Assembly (NCBI GenBank): GCA_014058105.1
Contig: JACGCM010000674.1
Coordinates: forward strand, 1 to 64,000
Source: Kingdonia uniflora
Lineage: Eukaryota; Streptophyta; Magnoliopsida; Ranunculales; Circaeasteraceae
Length of the DNA stretch: 64,000 nucleotides
Direction of reading: 5' to 3'
Shown one piece after another: positions 13,294 through 24,939 of this stretch (its first letter is position 1; each line of letters opens with the position of its first letter). The notes under the pieces are model-generated. The model was not told the origin of the DNA. It did no database searches and saw only the letters and a list, made by a program, of their open reading frames with translations. A program made the position numbers and the translations under genes.

Positions 13294-15047
13294 TTAAAGA
13301 TTCTTGTTGATTTCTACCTCAGATGGAGCCTCCAATGACGACCCAACAAGATGGACTGGATCAACAGGTTCCGAAGAAGAACCCAATGTCTTCCCAGGAA
13401 GAGGTGGTTCAGTACATTCTGATAGAGGGTACAATACTTTCTCAACAGATTGGACTGGCTCGATACTTCCTGGTGGAAGATCTGACATTTTCTCTGGTGC
13501 AGTAGCAACATCTGCCATCCCTTCGTCAGCAACCTCTGATGGAAAGACTATTTCACTATATCTACCGATTTGGCCTAACTCAACATCAGCTACACTTAAT
13601 CCAAAATCATAATATGATTGGACGAAGTGGTCTCTTTCTACTAAAAATGCCTTCACCAATTTTTACATAACAACGTCATGTTTCACCAGATCACTATATT
13701 TTTTTGTGACCTCGGCAGCAGCTGTAGCATCTTCACTTCTCTTTTCCTTCTCTAGCTTCAGCCCAGCTTCGAGCTCCTTCATACGAGCAGATTGAGCTTC
13801 AAACTTCACCCCAAACTCTTGGCTCCTCCTTTCTAGACATATTTTTGCTCCCTTCAGTAGCATCGAGAGCTTCCACTACAAACATACATAAAGACAGATT
13901 CAATACAATAGTTTTTAGTCCGAATACAAAGATAATTAATGATTTTCAACATATACCGCGAAAGTATGTTCGTGATAATCATCGTCGAGCTACTCTGGAT
14001 CCGTTCCAGCCATCAGACAATATTTTAGCTCTAGCTCTTTCATCTTAGCTGCGGCATGAGGATTAGTTCGGGAACTACCCTCTTTATCATGCCTTTTTCT
14101 TTTCATCGAGCTCTTCTCGACCTCAGTAGGAGAATCTGCACTCTCCTCCACACCTATAAAAATAGTCTTGGCAACCTCTTATTCGGTGGCTACCACCCCA
14201 GTGACAGAGGTACTCTACCGAGTTAACTTCCCGAACCTTTGGGTATTCTATTTAGTAGTCTGAGGTACTGGAGGTAGAAGACTAAGAACATCATCCACAG
14301 TCAGGTGAGCTTTCCCTTCAGCCATAGCTCGTTTCTTGTGAGCTCGTTAAATTTTGGGTACTATGGAATCTACCCTTTTATTCCTACGGATATCGAGCTT
14401 ACCAAGTACTTACTTTAGCTCATCCTGATCTCGAGCAAAGCAGTTGAACAAACTCGCCTTATCAAGCGTAGATGAAGGCTTGGGTTCTGCCAAAATAAAG
14501 AACACAACATTAAGTAGCAGATCGAAGACAAGTTATTGGTTATTTGAAGATTGGTCAACATTACTTACTCGGATTATAATATATATGGTTCAGTTCGAGC
14601 GTTGGCTTATATGGAACCTGCAAACAATTACCCTCTACCCACACAAGGTGGTCGTTCCAAGGTCTACCTGATGATTCAAAATCAAAGAATTTTGGCCTAG
14701 CTGAATCACTATACAGGTAACCACTACTTCGACCTTCGACATATTTCTATTTATAAAACTTCATCTTCAGCTTTGAACTGCTTCGCAGTCCCTGTATTCC
14801 TCTATTTTTCATTTAGTGCCTCACATACCCTCATCATTTCATAAACATTCCCATTTAACTGGGAAGGGCAACACTGTAACACATTCAAAACCTTTTTCTG
14901 AAAGTAGGTCAGAGAAATTCTAAGGCTATATACGACCTGATTCAAGAAACATAAAAACCTATCATTCGGGCCAGATAGCCCGTGGCCATTATAATATAAG
15001 AGATTAACCTCCTCACTAATCCCTCTATTATTCTTCCACTTCTCCAA
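13294..15047 (-). pseudogene. Main antisense gene of element I
   Basis: Reads back from the 3' side toward pol. About 15047-14802 encodes a block (LNQVVYSLRISLTYFQKKVL, then CCPSQLNGNVYEMM) matching the N-terminal domain of the antisense genes in II and III. It resembles Pfam's 'putative gypsy type transposon' domain; that is my reading of the pattern. Near 14690-14600 is the signature SSGRPWNDHLVWVEGNCLQ, then a splice donor GTAAGT at 14568-14563. The next exon opens at 14486 after a TTTTGGCAG acceptor. It carries a basic MKRKRHDKE patch near 14100, a coiled coil at 13863-13663 and a C-terminal part at 13659-13294 ending in a stop. Several internal stops are present. Confidence 0.75.
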
Positions 15048-15503
15048 GCATGAGACTTGGTAGTATACCGCCTCCTCCCCTTACCCGGGGACATAGGTCA
15101 TGGACCAAAGACCTTGATCCTCCACATAACTTCCCCATTCTCCCTACAATTTTATTTTATATTTCAAGTATTCTTTTCCTACATCCACTCCCTCTGGGTA
15201 AATGACAAAAACTTTATCTTTATCTTTTCTATCCTCTTTCTCTATTACTCCCGCAATATTACTGGGCCCCCAACCTCTACGATCATCTCTGCACTATATA
15301 CAGTAACCACAACCCCACCTTCTTCCCAGTTAGCACGTCTAACTTACAATTACCCAAAACAAAAAGCAACAATCAATCATTTTAATTTTCCCTCTCCTTC
15401 TTCAAGCAAGCATTTTTTTCTCTCTAGAGTCTGTTCATATACAAAAATTCTGCAACTTCAAAACCTCTCATATTTATTCAAAAAACCCAAAACCCCTATA
15501 TTA

Positions 15504-15698
15504 TCAGATACACATATAAAAATAGGTTACTACACATATCAAACATATTACTACAAATATCATCCATATTACTAAACAAATCAAACGGACAGAGTTTATA
15601 TTACCAACCTGTACTTGAAGAATAACAATCTTCTGCTTTGCACGGACGTCTTGCCGAGATTGAGCACTCCCGTCACTTCCCCGACAGCTTTCTATCAC
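15504..15698 (-). pseudogene. Possible 5' exon of the antisense gene, element I
   Basis: The reading VIESCRGSDGSAQSRQ to KQKIVILQVQ ends at a good donor, CAG|GTTGGT, near 15608. Its position upstream of the main antisense gene matches the short exon of elements II (45923-46117) and III (42638-42856), although the protein sequence is not clearly alike. About 15050-15500 between it and the main domain looks like intron or decayed exon. Confidence 0.4.
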
Positions 15699-15764
15699 CT
15701 GATGAAGATTTTCTTCTCAAATCATACTCAGAGCCCAAACATTTTCTCTCATTGGAAATAAGAT

Positions 15765-16308
15765 TTACACCACTTTTTTTCTCTCTAAAATTATAGATAG
15801 TTTATGAGGGAGAGAGAGGCGTATTTTTATACTCTCCCTCAGTTTGTAAAATGATGACTCCTTTAGACACGTATCAGTCACCCCTACTGTCTCTCCAGGC
15901 ACGTCTTTTTGGTTAAATGCATCATCATGACTTTTGTTATAATGTCTACCGTCATCACATCTGTCCTTATTATCCGCCATTAAACAATTTGGTACCTCTT
16001 CCTCAAATACAGTACAAACGGCCAATCACCTTACTTTGATACCCTACCAAGATCTTACAACTTTCCTAAAATAAATTAATATTCAAAATTCAAAGATATC
16101 TATATAGTTGTTAAAATCCTATAGCTGTCTTCCACAATATCCGTACACAAAGAGTAAAACGTAATACTTTATTCTTATTCAAACAGATCGAGACATCACA
16201 TTACTTTATTCTCTCAAAATTCCTCACCTTACATTTATTTGGGTTCCAACACTGAATACTATAAGCAGAATACTTCGTACGAGCTCTCATACTTCAAGCT
16301 TACCGAGC
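15765..16308. other. Antisense intergenic stretch of element I
   Basis: Lies between antisense ORF b and the possible 5' exon. An 86-codon antisense frame at 16025-15765 resembles nothing I know and has no counterpart in elements II or III. By position the stretch could hold the antisense promoter, but no convincing TATA box was identified. Confidence 0.35.
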
Positions 16309-16659
16309 TCACCAGTTATATCTAAAGCAATCTCGATGGTACGCCTCCCCACACATAATTATTTCTCTATTTGCTGTCCTTGCATCCTCTTCAACGATTT
16401 TATCATACGTGAGCTGTCGAACAGTTAGTTCCCACACCGTAGCACTCAACAACGACCTCTGAAATACGTCGCACCAAAAAAAATGATCATACTCTACACG
16501 CTTACCTTTATCATCTAATCTGACCAAATTCAATGGTCATTCCAGAAGTACGGCATCATAAGGCAATCGACGAAAATATTACTCACAAAGTTCAGCAACC
16601 TTGATATGGAAATGACCATCTACTGCCTGCTGAGTACGCTGAGAATGAGTTCTCACCAT
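16309..16659 (-). pseudogene. Antisense ORF b of element I (about 117 codons)
   Basis: Starts MVRTHSQRTQQAV at 16659 and ends CGEAYHRDCFRYNW at 16309, with one in-frame stop after about 27 codons. The same gene occurs in element II (49930-49576) and element III (43688-43333) with almost the same length and the same ends. Most of the Cys/His cluster at the C-terminus is degraded in this copy. It looks like a small basic protein of unknown role. Confidence 0.7.
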
Positions 16660-17318
16660 GCTTAATTACACTACCTTCAGAGCAAAATTATCCATTCAGA
16701 CGATGTAAATCATAATAGCAAATAATCACTACTTATAGCCACGAGGAAGATCTTTGCAAATCCAGATCACCCTACAGATTTTGCTGAGAGAAATATTTTT
16801 GAGAACATTTTCGGGACAGCAGAATATCAACATCAAATACAAAATATTGTGACAAGTCATTCTTTCCACAGTATGAAATATCACCTTAGATTTTATACGG
16901 GCAAATATAAAGATGACAACTTACAAGATCAAGAAAATCTAGCAGTAGCACCTACAAATCAATATCAACCCTTTTTCACAGTTCGAAACACTATGTCATC
17001 CAGTTCGAGTACAAAGATCATAGAAAACAATGTATAATTGCTTCTACCAAGGCATGTTTTCAAACTCCTTTAAATTTTCAAAACTCACATATCACTACCA
17101 TTTACCATCATGCACACGAAACTCTTTATAGCTCATTTTCCCCATCATACCCCAATAACTAACTCCTATTGACAGACTCTTATTTTACACCAGAAATCCA
17201 CACAAACAAGTTCGATACAAGGAAACAAAATGCCAAAACATTGACATTTAATTAGTTTGAAGATTTCTCTTACAAAATACTTTTCAGATAACAAAATGTT
17301 CCCAATAATTATTACAAA

Positions 17319-17918
17319 TTACTTCACAAAGTTATAGTTCGAATTGCTTTTCAGGATCCCACAGAGAAGATGCTGAAAAACTGAAGCAACTTCTAAACCC
17401 TGATCCCATGTTGCAAGATCCGAGAAACTGTTAGAACTAGAAATCACAGATGAAAGATCTTCTTCATGGCCAAAATCTATGGGCCATAGAAGAAAATGAT
17501 CCCCTCCATCATCGCCACCTCTTCCACCATAACCCTCACCCCGCATACTAGAGACAGACGAAATGCCTCATTTCTTCAACAAGACCCACTCATTAGAAGG
17601 GTACTGACGAGACTCCCTCGGACGAACGCCTGCCACTTCATCTTTAGTTGCCATAGCCTCCTTCTCTAGTAACCAAAGACCATTTTGGCCCTCCACCTCA
17701 GATATAAGTAGATAGTAAAAATGTACCATCTGGTAATGATCATCCCCCGCCTCCATCACTTCTTCATATGACATATGATGGTAGGTGAAAGATATAGGAA
17801 TTGGCGTTGGAAGATACAACGGTTGGTATCCAAAACACCTGATGCGCAGTTCTTCCATCTTTCTTCGAATCCTAGACTCCCGAGCCTGAGTCCTTGTTGT
17901 TACCATATTTTCCAACAC
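17319..17918 (-). pseudogene. Antisense ORF a of element I
   Basis: Opens about 330 bp before the 3' LTR and runs away from it. The frame 17918-17568 reads MVTTRTQARESRIRRKMEEL, then FGYQPLYLPTPIPISF, MSYEEVMEA and YQMVHFYYLLISEVEGQ. Elements II (51259-50912) and III (44954-44655) keep the same pattern, including a proline-rich PVP segment and a DEVVEAEE-like acidic patch. A following frame, 17546-17319, is Gly- and Asp-rich and may be the continuation after a shift. No known family was recognised. The start resembles that of ORF b. Confidence 0.65.
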
Positions 17919-18238
17919 TTAAAAATTTCCAAATTACAATAAGATACCACAGTAGAATACAGAAGAAGATCCAAGAAGAAGACTTGGATCATCATGCACA
18001 AATCAAGATCCTCTTTATACTACGGTCAACATTAAAGGCGACTCTCCAAATTCCCAACGTTAGCAAGATTCCTCATGAAATAACATTGACTAGAACCATT
18101 GGTTCTGGGAAACCCAAAATGCACAAATGAGATACTTATGAATATACATTAGAAATGAATCTCATATATTAACTACAGCAATTAATGACACTTTTCAACC
18201 AACACCACTCGCTTACAATGTTTCTCATACTGTTGGCT

Positions 18239-18251
18239 GAGAGAGAGCGGT
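18239..18251 (+). other. Polypurine tract of element I
   Basis: GAGAGAGAGCGG lies directly before the 3' LTR start at 18252, where the plus-strand primer is expected. A hairpin (CAACCAACA ... TGTTGGCTGAGAG) spans about 18199-18245 just upstream. A similar hairpin occurs again inside the LTR. Confidence 0.75.
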
Positions 18252-19008
18252 TGTAGTGGCTTATTCCGCATCTCGAAATCATGCGTCATCTTTGACCAAT
18301 ATTTGAACTTTTGACCTCACCAATAGAGCACGTGGCATAAACATAAACAAGGCAGCAATATTAGGAAGCACATGCAACACGAGTTTCTCAACCAACATTA
18401 TTCATCCCTGATGCTACTTATACTATTAGTTGAGAGCCGTCTTGTAATAGCTCATTTTGTATCTCAGACTCAAGTTTTATCCTCGACCTCATCAGCATAC
18501 AGGAAATACTACTAAAGATATATTCAATATTCCTCAGTTTGAGTCATCGCTTTCGACCTCCACATCAACAGTTCGATTTATGCAAATGTACAGTCATCAA
18601 TAGAGCCGTTGTACAACAACAGAGGTCAGAATGTTACACTATCTGGTCAAAGAATATTTTACATATATTTTGTAATGTCTACCATTAAGAATCTTAATGG
18701 TCATCAAACGATCATATTATAAGACCTATATATAGGACCAAAAAAATATAGGTTAGGGGCAGACAATTCAACACAGAAGAATCCTTATTCCAAAATTCTA
18801 CATACTCAGAGCACTCATTGTAATAAGTTAACAACCTCAATAAAATCATCTTCTCCTTCTCAAAATCCTTAAAAGAGGTTATGGTTTTTAACTTATTCAA
18901 AGGTTTTCCACGCTAAATTATCTTGTTGATTATTGTTCACTATTCTTGAGTGTTCTAGACACATTTGGTGTAAAGGCTAAATCCGAATCCCAAAATTAGG
19001 CCATTACA
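18252..19008 (+). repeat. 3' LTR of element I
   Basis: 757 bp, starting TGTAGTGGC and ending CCATTACA, followed by the GAAAG duplication at 19009-19013. A TATATATA box lies near 18727. It differs from the 5' LTR by many substitutions and small indels, so the insertion is old. The first 250 bp repeat the layout of the 150 bp before the LTR: hairpin, GAGAG, TGTAGTGGCT or TGTAATAGCT, then a TATCTC motif. Confidence 0.95.
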
Positions 19009-19273
19009 GAAAGGACCTAGATAAGATCTACCAATAAATTGTTAATAATTTTGACCGATCGGAAATGGTATGATATGGTTTTTTTTTATAATATCTAATT
19101 AATTTAAGTTAACTTGATAGAGGCAATAGTTGTAATATTGGGTAGAAAAAGAGTCGATCTCGATGAGGAGGATGGACCAATAATGGGTAGTGGTTGTTGA
19201 AGATGAAAATTCAATCGTGTTGCAATCATAAAATATATAATATTTTTTGAAGAGGTGAAGAAGTTATGATTTA

Positions 19274-19590
19274 TGGCTCTGATACCGAAACCAATTTTTA
19301 ATTCTGTGATTTTAATATGAACTTATTACAGAAGTATTTATACGACAAGATACTTGGAGACCAAGTATAATCCCAAGATTGAAGGAATCTAGGTATATTC
19401 TAGATATTACACAGCTGTTAAGCTGTATAGAATATTTTCTAAATATTCTAAGATTTTTCAATTACCTAGATTATTGCTAAAATATTTAAATACATGAGGC
19501 GCAAGTCATGGCTTTACTCCAATATGCAAACTTTGAAAAACCATTTATAGTTAAAGCAAGCACCTCGGGCAGGGTTCCAATAATTTAGTT
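19274..19590 (-). repeat. Antisense copia-type primer site and LTR fragment
   Basis: TGGCTCTGATACC at 19274-19286 is the reverse complement of the initiator-Met tRNA primer site common in plant Ty1/copia elements. On the minus strand, sequence from about 19590 to 19290 would then be the 3' part of an LTR and 19273-19130 the start of a leader. No partner LTR was found. A 23-24-bp T-run follows near 19589-19612. The relation to the plus-strand copia pol next door is unclear. Confidence 0.5.
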
Positions 19591-19654
19591 TTTTTTTTTT
19601 TTTTTTTTTTTCTTCTAATGGTTTTGTTTAGAGTAGGGCAAATAGCCCTATGTT

Positions 19655-20352
19655 TACCTTCCATCATGAATTGCCTATAATGGGTTTCCTCTTTTATGTC
19701 AATGATATAATGCTCATTGGAAACAATGTGTCCATGCTACATTCGTTTGTTCACCTCTACCATATGTTTAAACTCAAAGATTTTAGTAAACTTCATTATT
19801 ACTTACTTAGGATGGATCAAAGTTATTAACCAACAAAGTACCAACATTTAGTTGAGAACTACAATAATTGACTCTAACATGCCTTGATATTTCTTATGTA
19901 GTTTAAAATGTTCCATAGTTTATGAGCCAACATACAGCACTTCATTTAGCAAATGCCAGGCAGATTCTTCGTTATCTAAAAGGTTCCACTGGTCATCTCC
20001 TACATCTTTATTGTTATTCTAAACTATTGGGGTTATCGATGTTAATTGGGCAGGATGTTATGATAATTGTCGTTCTACTACTAATTATTGTGTTTTATTT
20101 GGTCTGAATTCTACTTCATAGTGCGCTAAGAAACAATCTATTATTTTAGATCTAATGTTAAAGCAAAATACCATGCTCTAGTCTAAACTTGATTCTCATC
20201 TTGCTACAAGAATTATACCTTCAAATCTTATATATAACTAATCTCTACTGTGATAATCTCAATGCTACCTACATGGTTGTAATTTCAGTTTTTCACGCCC
20301 GTGTTAAACACATCGACATCGATTACCATTTTATTTGTAAAAGTGTTGCATC
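19655..20352 (+). pseudogene. Ty1/copia pol remnant, 5' half
   Basis: Covers the end of reverse transcriptase and most of RNase H of a Ty1/copia polyprotein. Recognisable blocks are FYVNDIMLIGNN (the YVDD box as YVND at 19695-19706), HMFKLKDFSKLHYYLL, LHLANARQILRYLKGSTGH at 19940-20000, and the RNase H motif LYCDNLNATYMVV near 20235-20280 followed by HARVKHIDIDYHFI. Several stops and shifts are present. It breaks off at 20352 where the hAT-like element begins and resumes in frame at 53400. Confidence 0.85.
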
Positions 20353-21058
20353 TAGGGCTGTGAATGGACCAGATTGGAGTAGGATCTGCTATGATCCTAG
20401 ACCGATCTATTAAGAAACCTGACTGGTCCTAGCCCGATACGAATCCAATAACACCATTAAATTATGGATCCTAACCTGATCCATTAATAGTTTGGTCTAT
20501 CCTAACTTGGTCAAACTTATCATTAACAAAAAAGACGTTTCTAGAGATGGAAAATCTTAAAGAATCGTCACATGTAAACAAACTTTTTTATGAACGATCA
20601 TTCTAGGAAAAACCCTAAATTCCAGTTCACACTTAAAAGGAATTTTTTTTCCGGTCTTTGTGACGATGACAGAAATAAAAGGGAAAAGAAAAATCTCTAT
20701 TGGTTTAAAATGAGAAGAAAATACTCTATTTTGGGTAATGGGTTACTATTTTAAAAAATATAGAGACAAAATTTACCTTCTTTATTAAAAGATAATTACA
20801 ATATTAGCACCCTAGTACGTATCCTTAACGGATCAAATCTTTAGCAGATCAGATTGAGATGGATCCTTATCTAATCTGTTAGCTTATTGGACTAGGCATT
20901 AATGGACAGGGTTTCCTAAGGGATTTAAATAACTGTTTTTAAACCTTAACTAACGAATCAGATCAAACTGTGATAGGTGCTGCAATCTTACATATTAAAG
21001 CATTTAAACCAAATCATTTTGGTCGTCCATAGTTGCTAATAAGTGTGACTAATATCTA

Positions 21059-22660
21059 CTGATGCATAGGAATTTCTGCATCAATAAATTCCTGCTACTG
21101 CTGTAGTATGTCTGTAAGCAGGGTCGAACCATATTGGGGATCGAAGATGGCTCTTTAGTTTGTGAGGGAGATTTTTGGTTGTTTGCTGGAGCAGCTGGTT
21201 TAAGATTATTTTGAGAGGAAATGAATATTCTAGAGGAGAAAATATGACTATGAGATTCTGCGTCCCCTACTTGAGCCGTTCTTATATGGATCTACCTGTG
21301 GGGTTGCCTACCCAAGGTCTCTTTGAGGACTCTTCTAAGGGGCCACTACTCGTGACTGTCCTTAGTTGGGACCCTCTTTATTTAGGACAGGGTTTGTACC
21401 TTCTTTTATAGGGGTAAGGCCTCATTATTAGTAGTTGGTCTTGGGATAAAGGGACAACTCAGTTCTAAGCTTAGTAAGCTCCAGGATTTTGTGTGTACCC
21501 TAGTGGGTATTACCAGACTCTTGCAACTTTTAAGGCTTTAGACGCTTATTGCAACCCACATGGGTCCTCGGATGTGATCTTAATAAGGACTCATACCAGT
21601 ACCTGTCAATAGAGTAAGTTAGGTCATGGCTCATCTACAAAGAGCACCACCTGCCCAAATCTCTACCTTAGAAGAGGTCGAGTCCTAACTAATCCTCCAT
21701 GTGCACCCTCTATGAGAGGTGTATCCCTATCCCTCGTTAGTACTGAGGATGGGGCTATGAATATGGATTAGTCCTAATTAAGAGCATTAATCCTCCTAGT
21801 CCCTCCCCCAGACCTCTGAGGAGGAAGATTTTTTATATCTTCAGATGTACCCTTTCATAGAAAGGCATAGTCCTATGCATTTAAGGTCTTATGAAAGGAT
21901 ACTATAAATTATAAATATGCTTGATTAAGAGTACTAGCCCTCCCAGACCCTCCCTTAGACCATTGGGGAGGAAACCCAAAGGTGGCCCAATAACTAGACT
22001 TAGCTAATTGCTACTCATATAGGCTAGCTTCCTCTTTAGTCATAACTAAGGAGTTTAGCCGGCCATACCTGGGTTTATGCCCAAGCAAGTCTTAAAAAAA
22101 ATACTTTACTCTTAACTAAAGAGCTCTCTCTTAAATTTTATTCCTCTAAGAGATGAAGATTACAATTGAGGGGAGGCTTTTCTTATAGCTGAAGAAACCA
22201 ATGCCCATTTATTACATACATAATGTGGGACTAAGCCAAACTGAGTTTTTCTTCTTCTTCTGACCTACAAAGGGTATGAGAGGCATTTAGCTAAAACTTG
22301 GGGACTAAGCCACCCTACTGACCCGTGAACGTTAGTTTCAGGTCCTGATGGAGGCCTCAGGTCTTGATATTTAGCTAAACTTTTCTTAGGGCCTTTTTAG
22401 ATGTAAAATTTAACTCATAAATGGCACTGTCGTCTTAGAACGTGCAAAATATATTTTGGTTACTCTTTGGAGACTTTGGGAATTGTCTGAACTGCTGGGG
22501 CTAGTCTCTAGCACTTGGTATAACTTTAGTCTTGATCTACCATGCTTCAGCAGTGCTTTAGCTCCTCAGATTGCCTATGAAATAAGGAATACATAAAAAA
22601 GGCTTCTTAAGGCTTTTAACTTTTATTTTGTACCAAGTTCTCTTAGGAGGGTCTAGAATC
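21059..22660. repeat. Foldback element, left arm
   Basis: The 1.6-kb arm starts CTGATGCA and is the inverted counterpart of 22785-23199 joined to 52153-53360. The innermost 30 bp, 22631-22660, are a perfect inverse of 22785-22814, with a 124-bp loop between. An internal duplication of about 165 bp (near 21775 and 21935, both with TTAAGAG then CCTCCC ... GAGGA) occurs inside the arm. No protein was recognised. No target duplication was found. Transcripts would form very long hairpins. Confidence 0.85.
22182..22232 (-). promoter_or_regulatory. snRNA-like promoter pair in left arm
   Basis: On the minus strand AGTCCCACATTA (22232-22221) is followed after 33 nt by TATAAG (22187-22182). The first motif resembles the plant snRNA upstream sequence element (RTCCCACATCG), and the spacing is close to that of polymerase II-type snRNA genes. 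The matching copy in the right arm keeps both motifs. The downstream DNA is not a known snRNA. Confidence 0.4.
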
Positions 22661-22784
22661 CTAAAAATAGATAATATAATCATTAATCACACTTATTAGT
22701 AACTCAGGACGGTAAAAATAACTCGGTTTAGGTACTTTAAAATGTAAGATTTCAGCTTTTATCACCTATATTTTATATTTTCAA

Positions 22785-23199
22785 GATTCTAGACCCTCCT
22801 AAGAGAACTTGGTATAAAACAAGAGTAAAAAGCCTTAAGAAGCCTTTTATTTGTATTCCTTATTACAGAAGAAATCTGAGGAACTGAAGAATAGTAGATT
22901 CAGCCTGAAGCTATACAAGGTGCCAGTGATAAGCTCCAGCAGTTCAGGCAGTTCCCTAGCCTCCAAGGAGTAACCAAAATACATTCTGCACATTCCAAAA
23001 GTATAATGCCAGATCTAAACATATTTTTACATCCAAAAGAGGTCCAAAGGAAGACCATTAGAAGATCAGGCCCAAAGACCATCACAGACTCGTGATCATG
23101 GGTCAAAAGGCCTTGGGAAACCAACATTCGTAGGATGTATGGGTGGCTTGGTCCCCAAGTTTTAACTAAATTTTAAGTATATCCTTTGTACATCATGAG
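22785..23199. repeat. Foldback element, inner piece of right arm
   Basis: Inverse of about 22264-22660. It is interrupted at 23199 by the insertion of element II, and the arm continues at 52153. The last five bases, ATGAG at 23195-23199, are the left target duplication of element II. Confidence 0.85.
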
Positions 23200-23813
23200 T
23201 GTGGGGGCCTATCCCTCGATCTTACCTAAATCGAGCTGTCTCCAGTTCGAACTACCTCCATGTCAGGCCCACGCATTCTCCACATGACTTCTCCAGTCAA
23301 CATTGCCACCTACTCCACGAACTGATGAGAAATATGGGTCGAGCTCAAACCGAAAAACCTGAACAAGTCAAAACACCTGTCTCTTATGAACTCAGCAGTT
23401 ACTCAGTCAACCGCCACTAACCACATTATTTAAAGAACATGCTTCAGTACGATGAAGAACTGTGGAAAAGGCCTATATAATGAAAAGGTTATAGAAGAGA
23501 CGAGGACCAGAAAAACACATACAAAATTACTATAAAAACTATATTTTCTAGATTCTCAAAACTTTAAACTTCTTATTCACAAGATCAAGCATTTCAAGTT
23601 CAAGTGATCACTTGTAATAAGATATCAACCTTAAGCAATAAATGCCACTATTACAAAAATCCTCAACTCGAGGTCATGGTTTTTTACCTATTCATAGGTT
23701 CTCTACCCTAAACACCTGTGTCATTTCTTGATTTCCATTAGATTTTGTCACATGTACATTGATGTAAGAGCTAATTTCAGGCCACTTTGAGCTTACGGAA
23801 TTAGACCATTACA
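23200..23813 (+). repeat. 5' LTR of element II
   Basis: 614 bp, TGTGGGGGCC to CCATTACA. TATATAA lies at 23474-23480 and an AATAAA near 23636. It is followed by TT and the primer-binding-like site. It pairs with 51539-52152. Confidence 0.93.
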
Positions 23814-23815
23814 TT

Positions 23816-23835
23816 TGGTGGCGTCTGTGAGAAAG
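23816..23835 (+). other. Primer-binding-like site of element II
   Basis: TGGTGGCGTCTGTGAGAAAG, 2 nt after the 5' LTR. It is the best preserved of the three sites in the window. The tRNA was not identified. Confidence 0.75.
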
Positions 23836-23890
23836 AAATCATTTTTATGATATCCTAAGGCATCCATTCACTTTATTACAAATTCCAATC

Positions 23891-24180
23891 ATGGTCACAT
23901 CCAGGCAACCAGCAACCAGAGTTCAGCTCAATCTTTTAGTTGAGCCGGAACAACTAACAGAGCTACGGGCGAATCTCAACACTGAGAAGGAGAAACGCAA
24001 CGAGCTCAAACGATAATTAACTCTCGACCGAGAGCTCCACGAGAAGGAGCTCGATGCCAAACGACAAGCTCGTTTGATAGCCCTCAAGAACCATGAATAT
24101 CAAATGATAACAATGCAAACTGCCTTGTAAGCCCTGCAGAACACTCAACATGCTCCTTCAATACGAGATCGTGATCAGGT
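23891..24180 (+). pseudogene. gag N-terminus of element II
   Basis: Starts MVTSRQPATRVQLNLLVEP at 23891, then a charged helix (LTELRANLNTEKEKRNELKR, later ALKNHEYQM) that looks like a short coiled coil. The same start and helix occur in element III at 32291. It has two stops. Right after GTGCCAGAAGCCTCC near 24190 the sequence jumps to protease-proximal DNA. About 1.3 kb present in element III (about 32590-33885), the capsid body, is missing. Confidence 0.8.
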
Positions 24181-24199
24181 GCCAGAAGCCTCCTTGAAG

Positions 24200-24860
24200 T
24201 TGTCCAAGTCGAAGATCAAGCTGAAGAGATGCATCTCTACCAAATGCGCCATAACAACATGATCGAAATTAATCAGATCACCAACTCCAATAGATTCAGA
24301 CGCAGAAGACTATCTGAATGCTGTGATCTTACACCTCAAGACAAAGAAGCCAAACTTTTGTCTGAGTTGAGCAATCGTCGGCTCGGGATATCATTCGAAG
24401 ATTGTGATACTAGCCATGTCAAGTTTCCACATCATGATGCATTAGTCATAATGATCAAGATGAAGAAGTTTGTCATGCACACAATGATGATTTATACTGG
24501 ATGCGGTATTGAGATTATCTTTTAGAGCACTATCGACCAAATGGGTTTGGCCGATCAAACCATTCAAAATGACACAGAAATTAGTGGATTCAATTGTTTA
24601 AAGAAGAACGATTAGAGAAGATCATCTTACCTATTACCGTAGGAATAGCCACAATCGATGTCATATTCCACGTGATCAACGCCAAATCTCAGGATTATGG
24701 GCCGTTGCTAGATTCATAATATGGAAGCAATCGCTTCCACCTATCATTAAGCACTCCGCTTCAAACACAATGATGGTATCTATGAGATTAGAGGTAGTCA
24801 AAAACTTTCTCGAGCTTGTGAAAATACCGTCTCTGCGATTTTAGATACCTCTGACAGGTA
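24200..24860 (+). pseudogene. Protease region of element II
   Basis: Frame 24229-24525 reads HLYQMRHNNMIEINQI then the protease lead-in (SNRRLGISFEDCDTSHVKFP, HHDALVIMIKMKKFVMHTM). The catalytic Asp-Thr-Gly is changed to Tyr-Thr-Gly: the Tyr codon is at 24493-24495 where element III has Asp at 34181. The C-terminal MGRC and HNMEAIASTYH motifs lie at 24695-24750. With the catalytic Asp lost and stops present, it is inactive. Confidence 0.8.
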
Positions 24861-24939
24861 TGTTGCATAACAATTATAGAAAATTAATCACCCCGATGAT
24901 CAGCCTTCCATGGAAGAGCCCACCGAATGCATCAATATT

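Larger units (their letters stand above)
3520..19008 (+). mobile_element. Element I: Tat-type Ty3/gypsy retrotransposon
   Basis: Both LTRs run TG...CA and are flanked by identical 5-bp duplications, GAAAG at 3515-3519 and 19009-19013, so the borders are exact. Order on the plus strand is LTR, primer-binding-like site, gag, protease, reverse transcriptase, two RNase H domains, integrase, a 44-bp tandem array, antisense genes, purine tract, LTR. Two RNase H domains plus a long antisense region between integrase and 3' LTR are hallmarks of the plant Tat group. The sense genes carry many stops and shifts, so the copy is dead. It is only distantly related to elements II and III. Confidence 0.95.
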
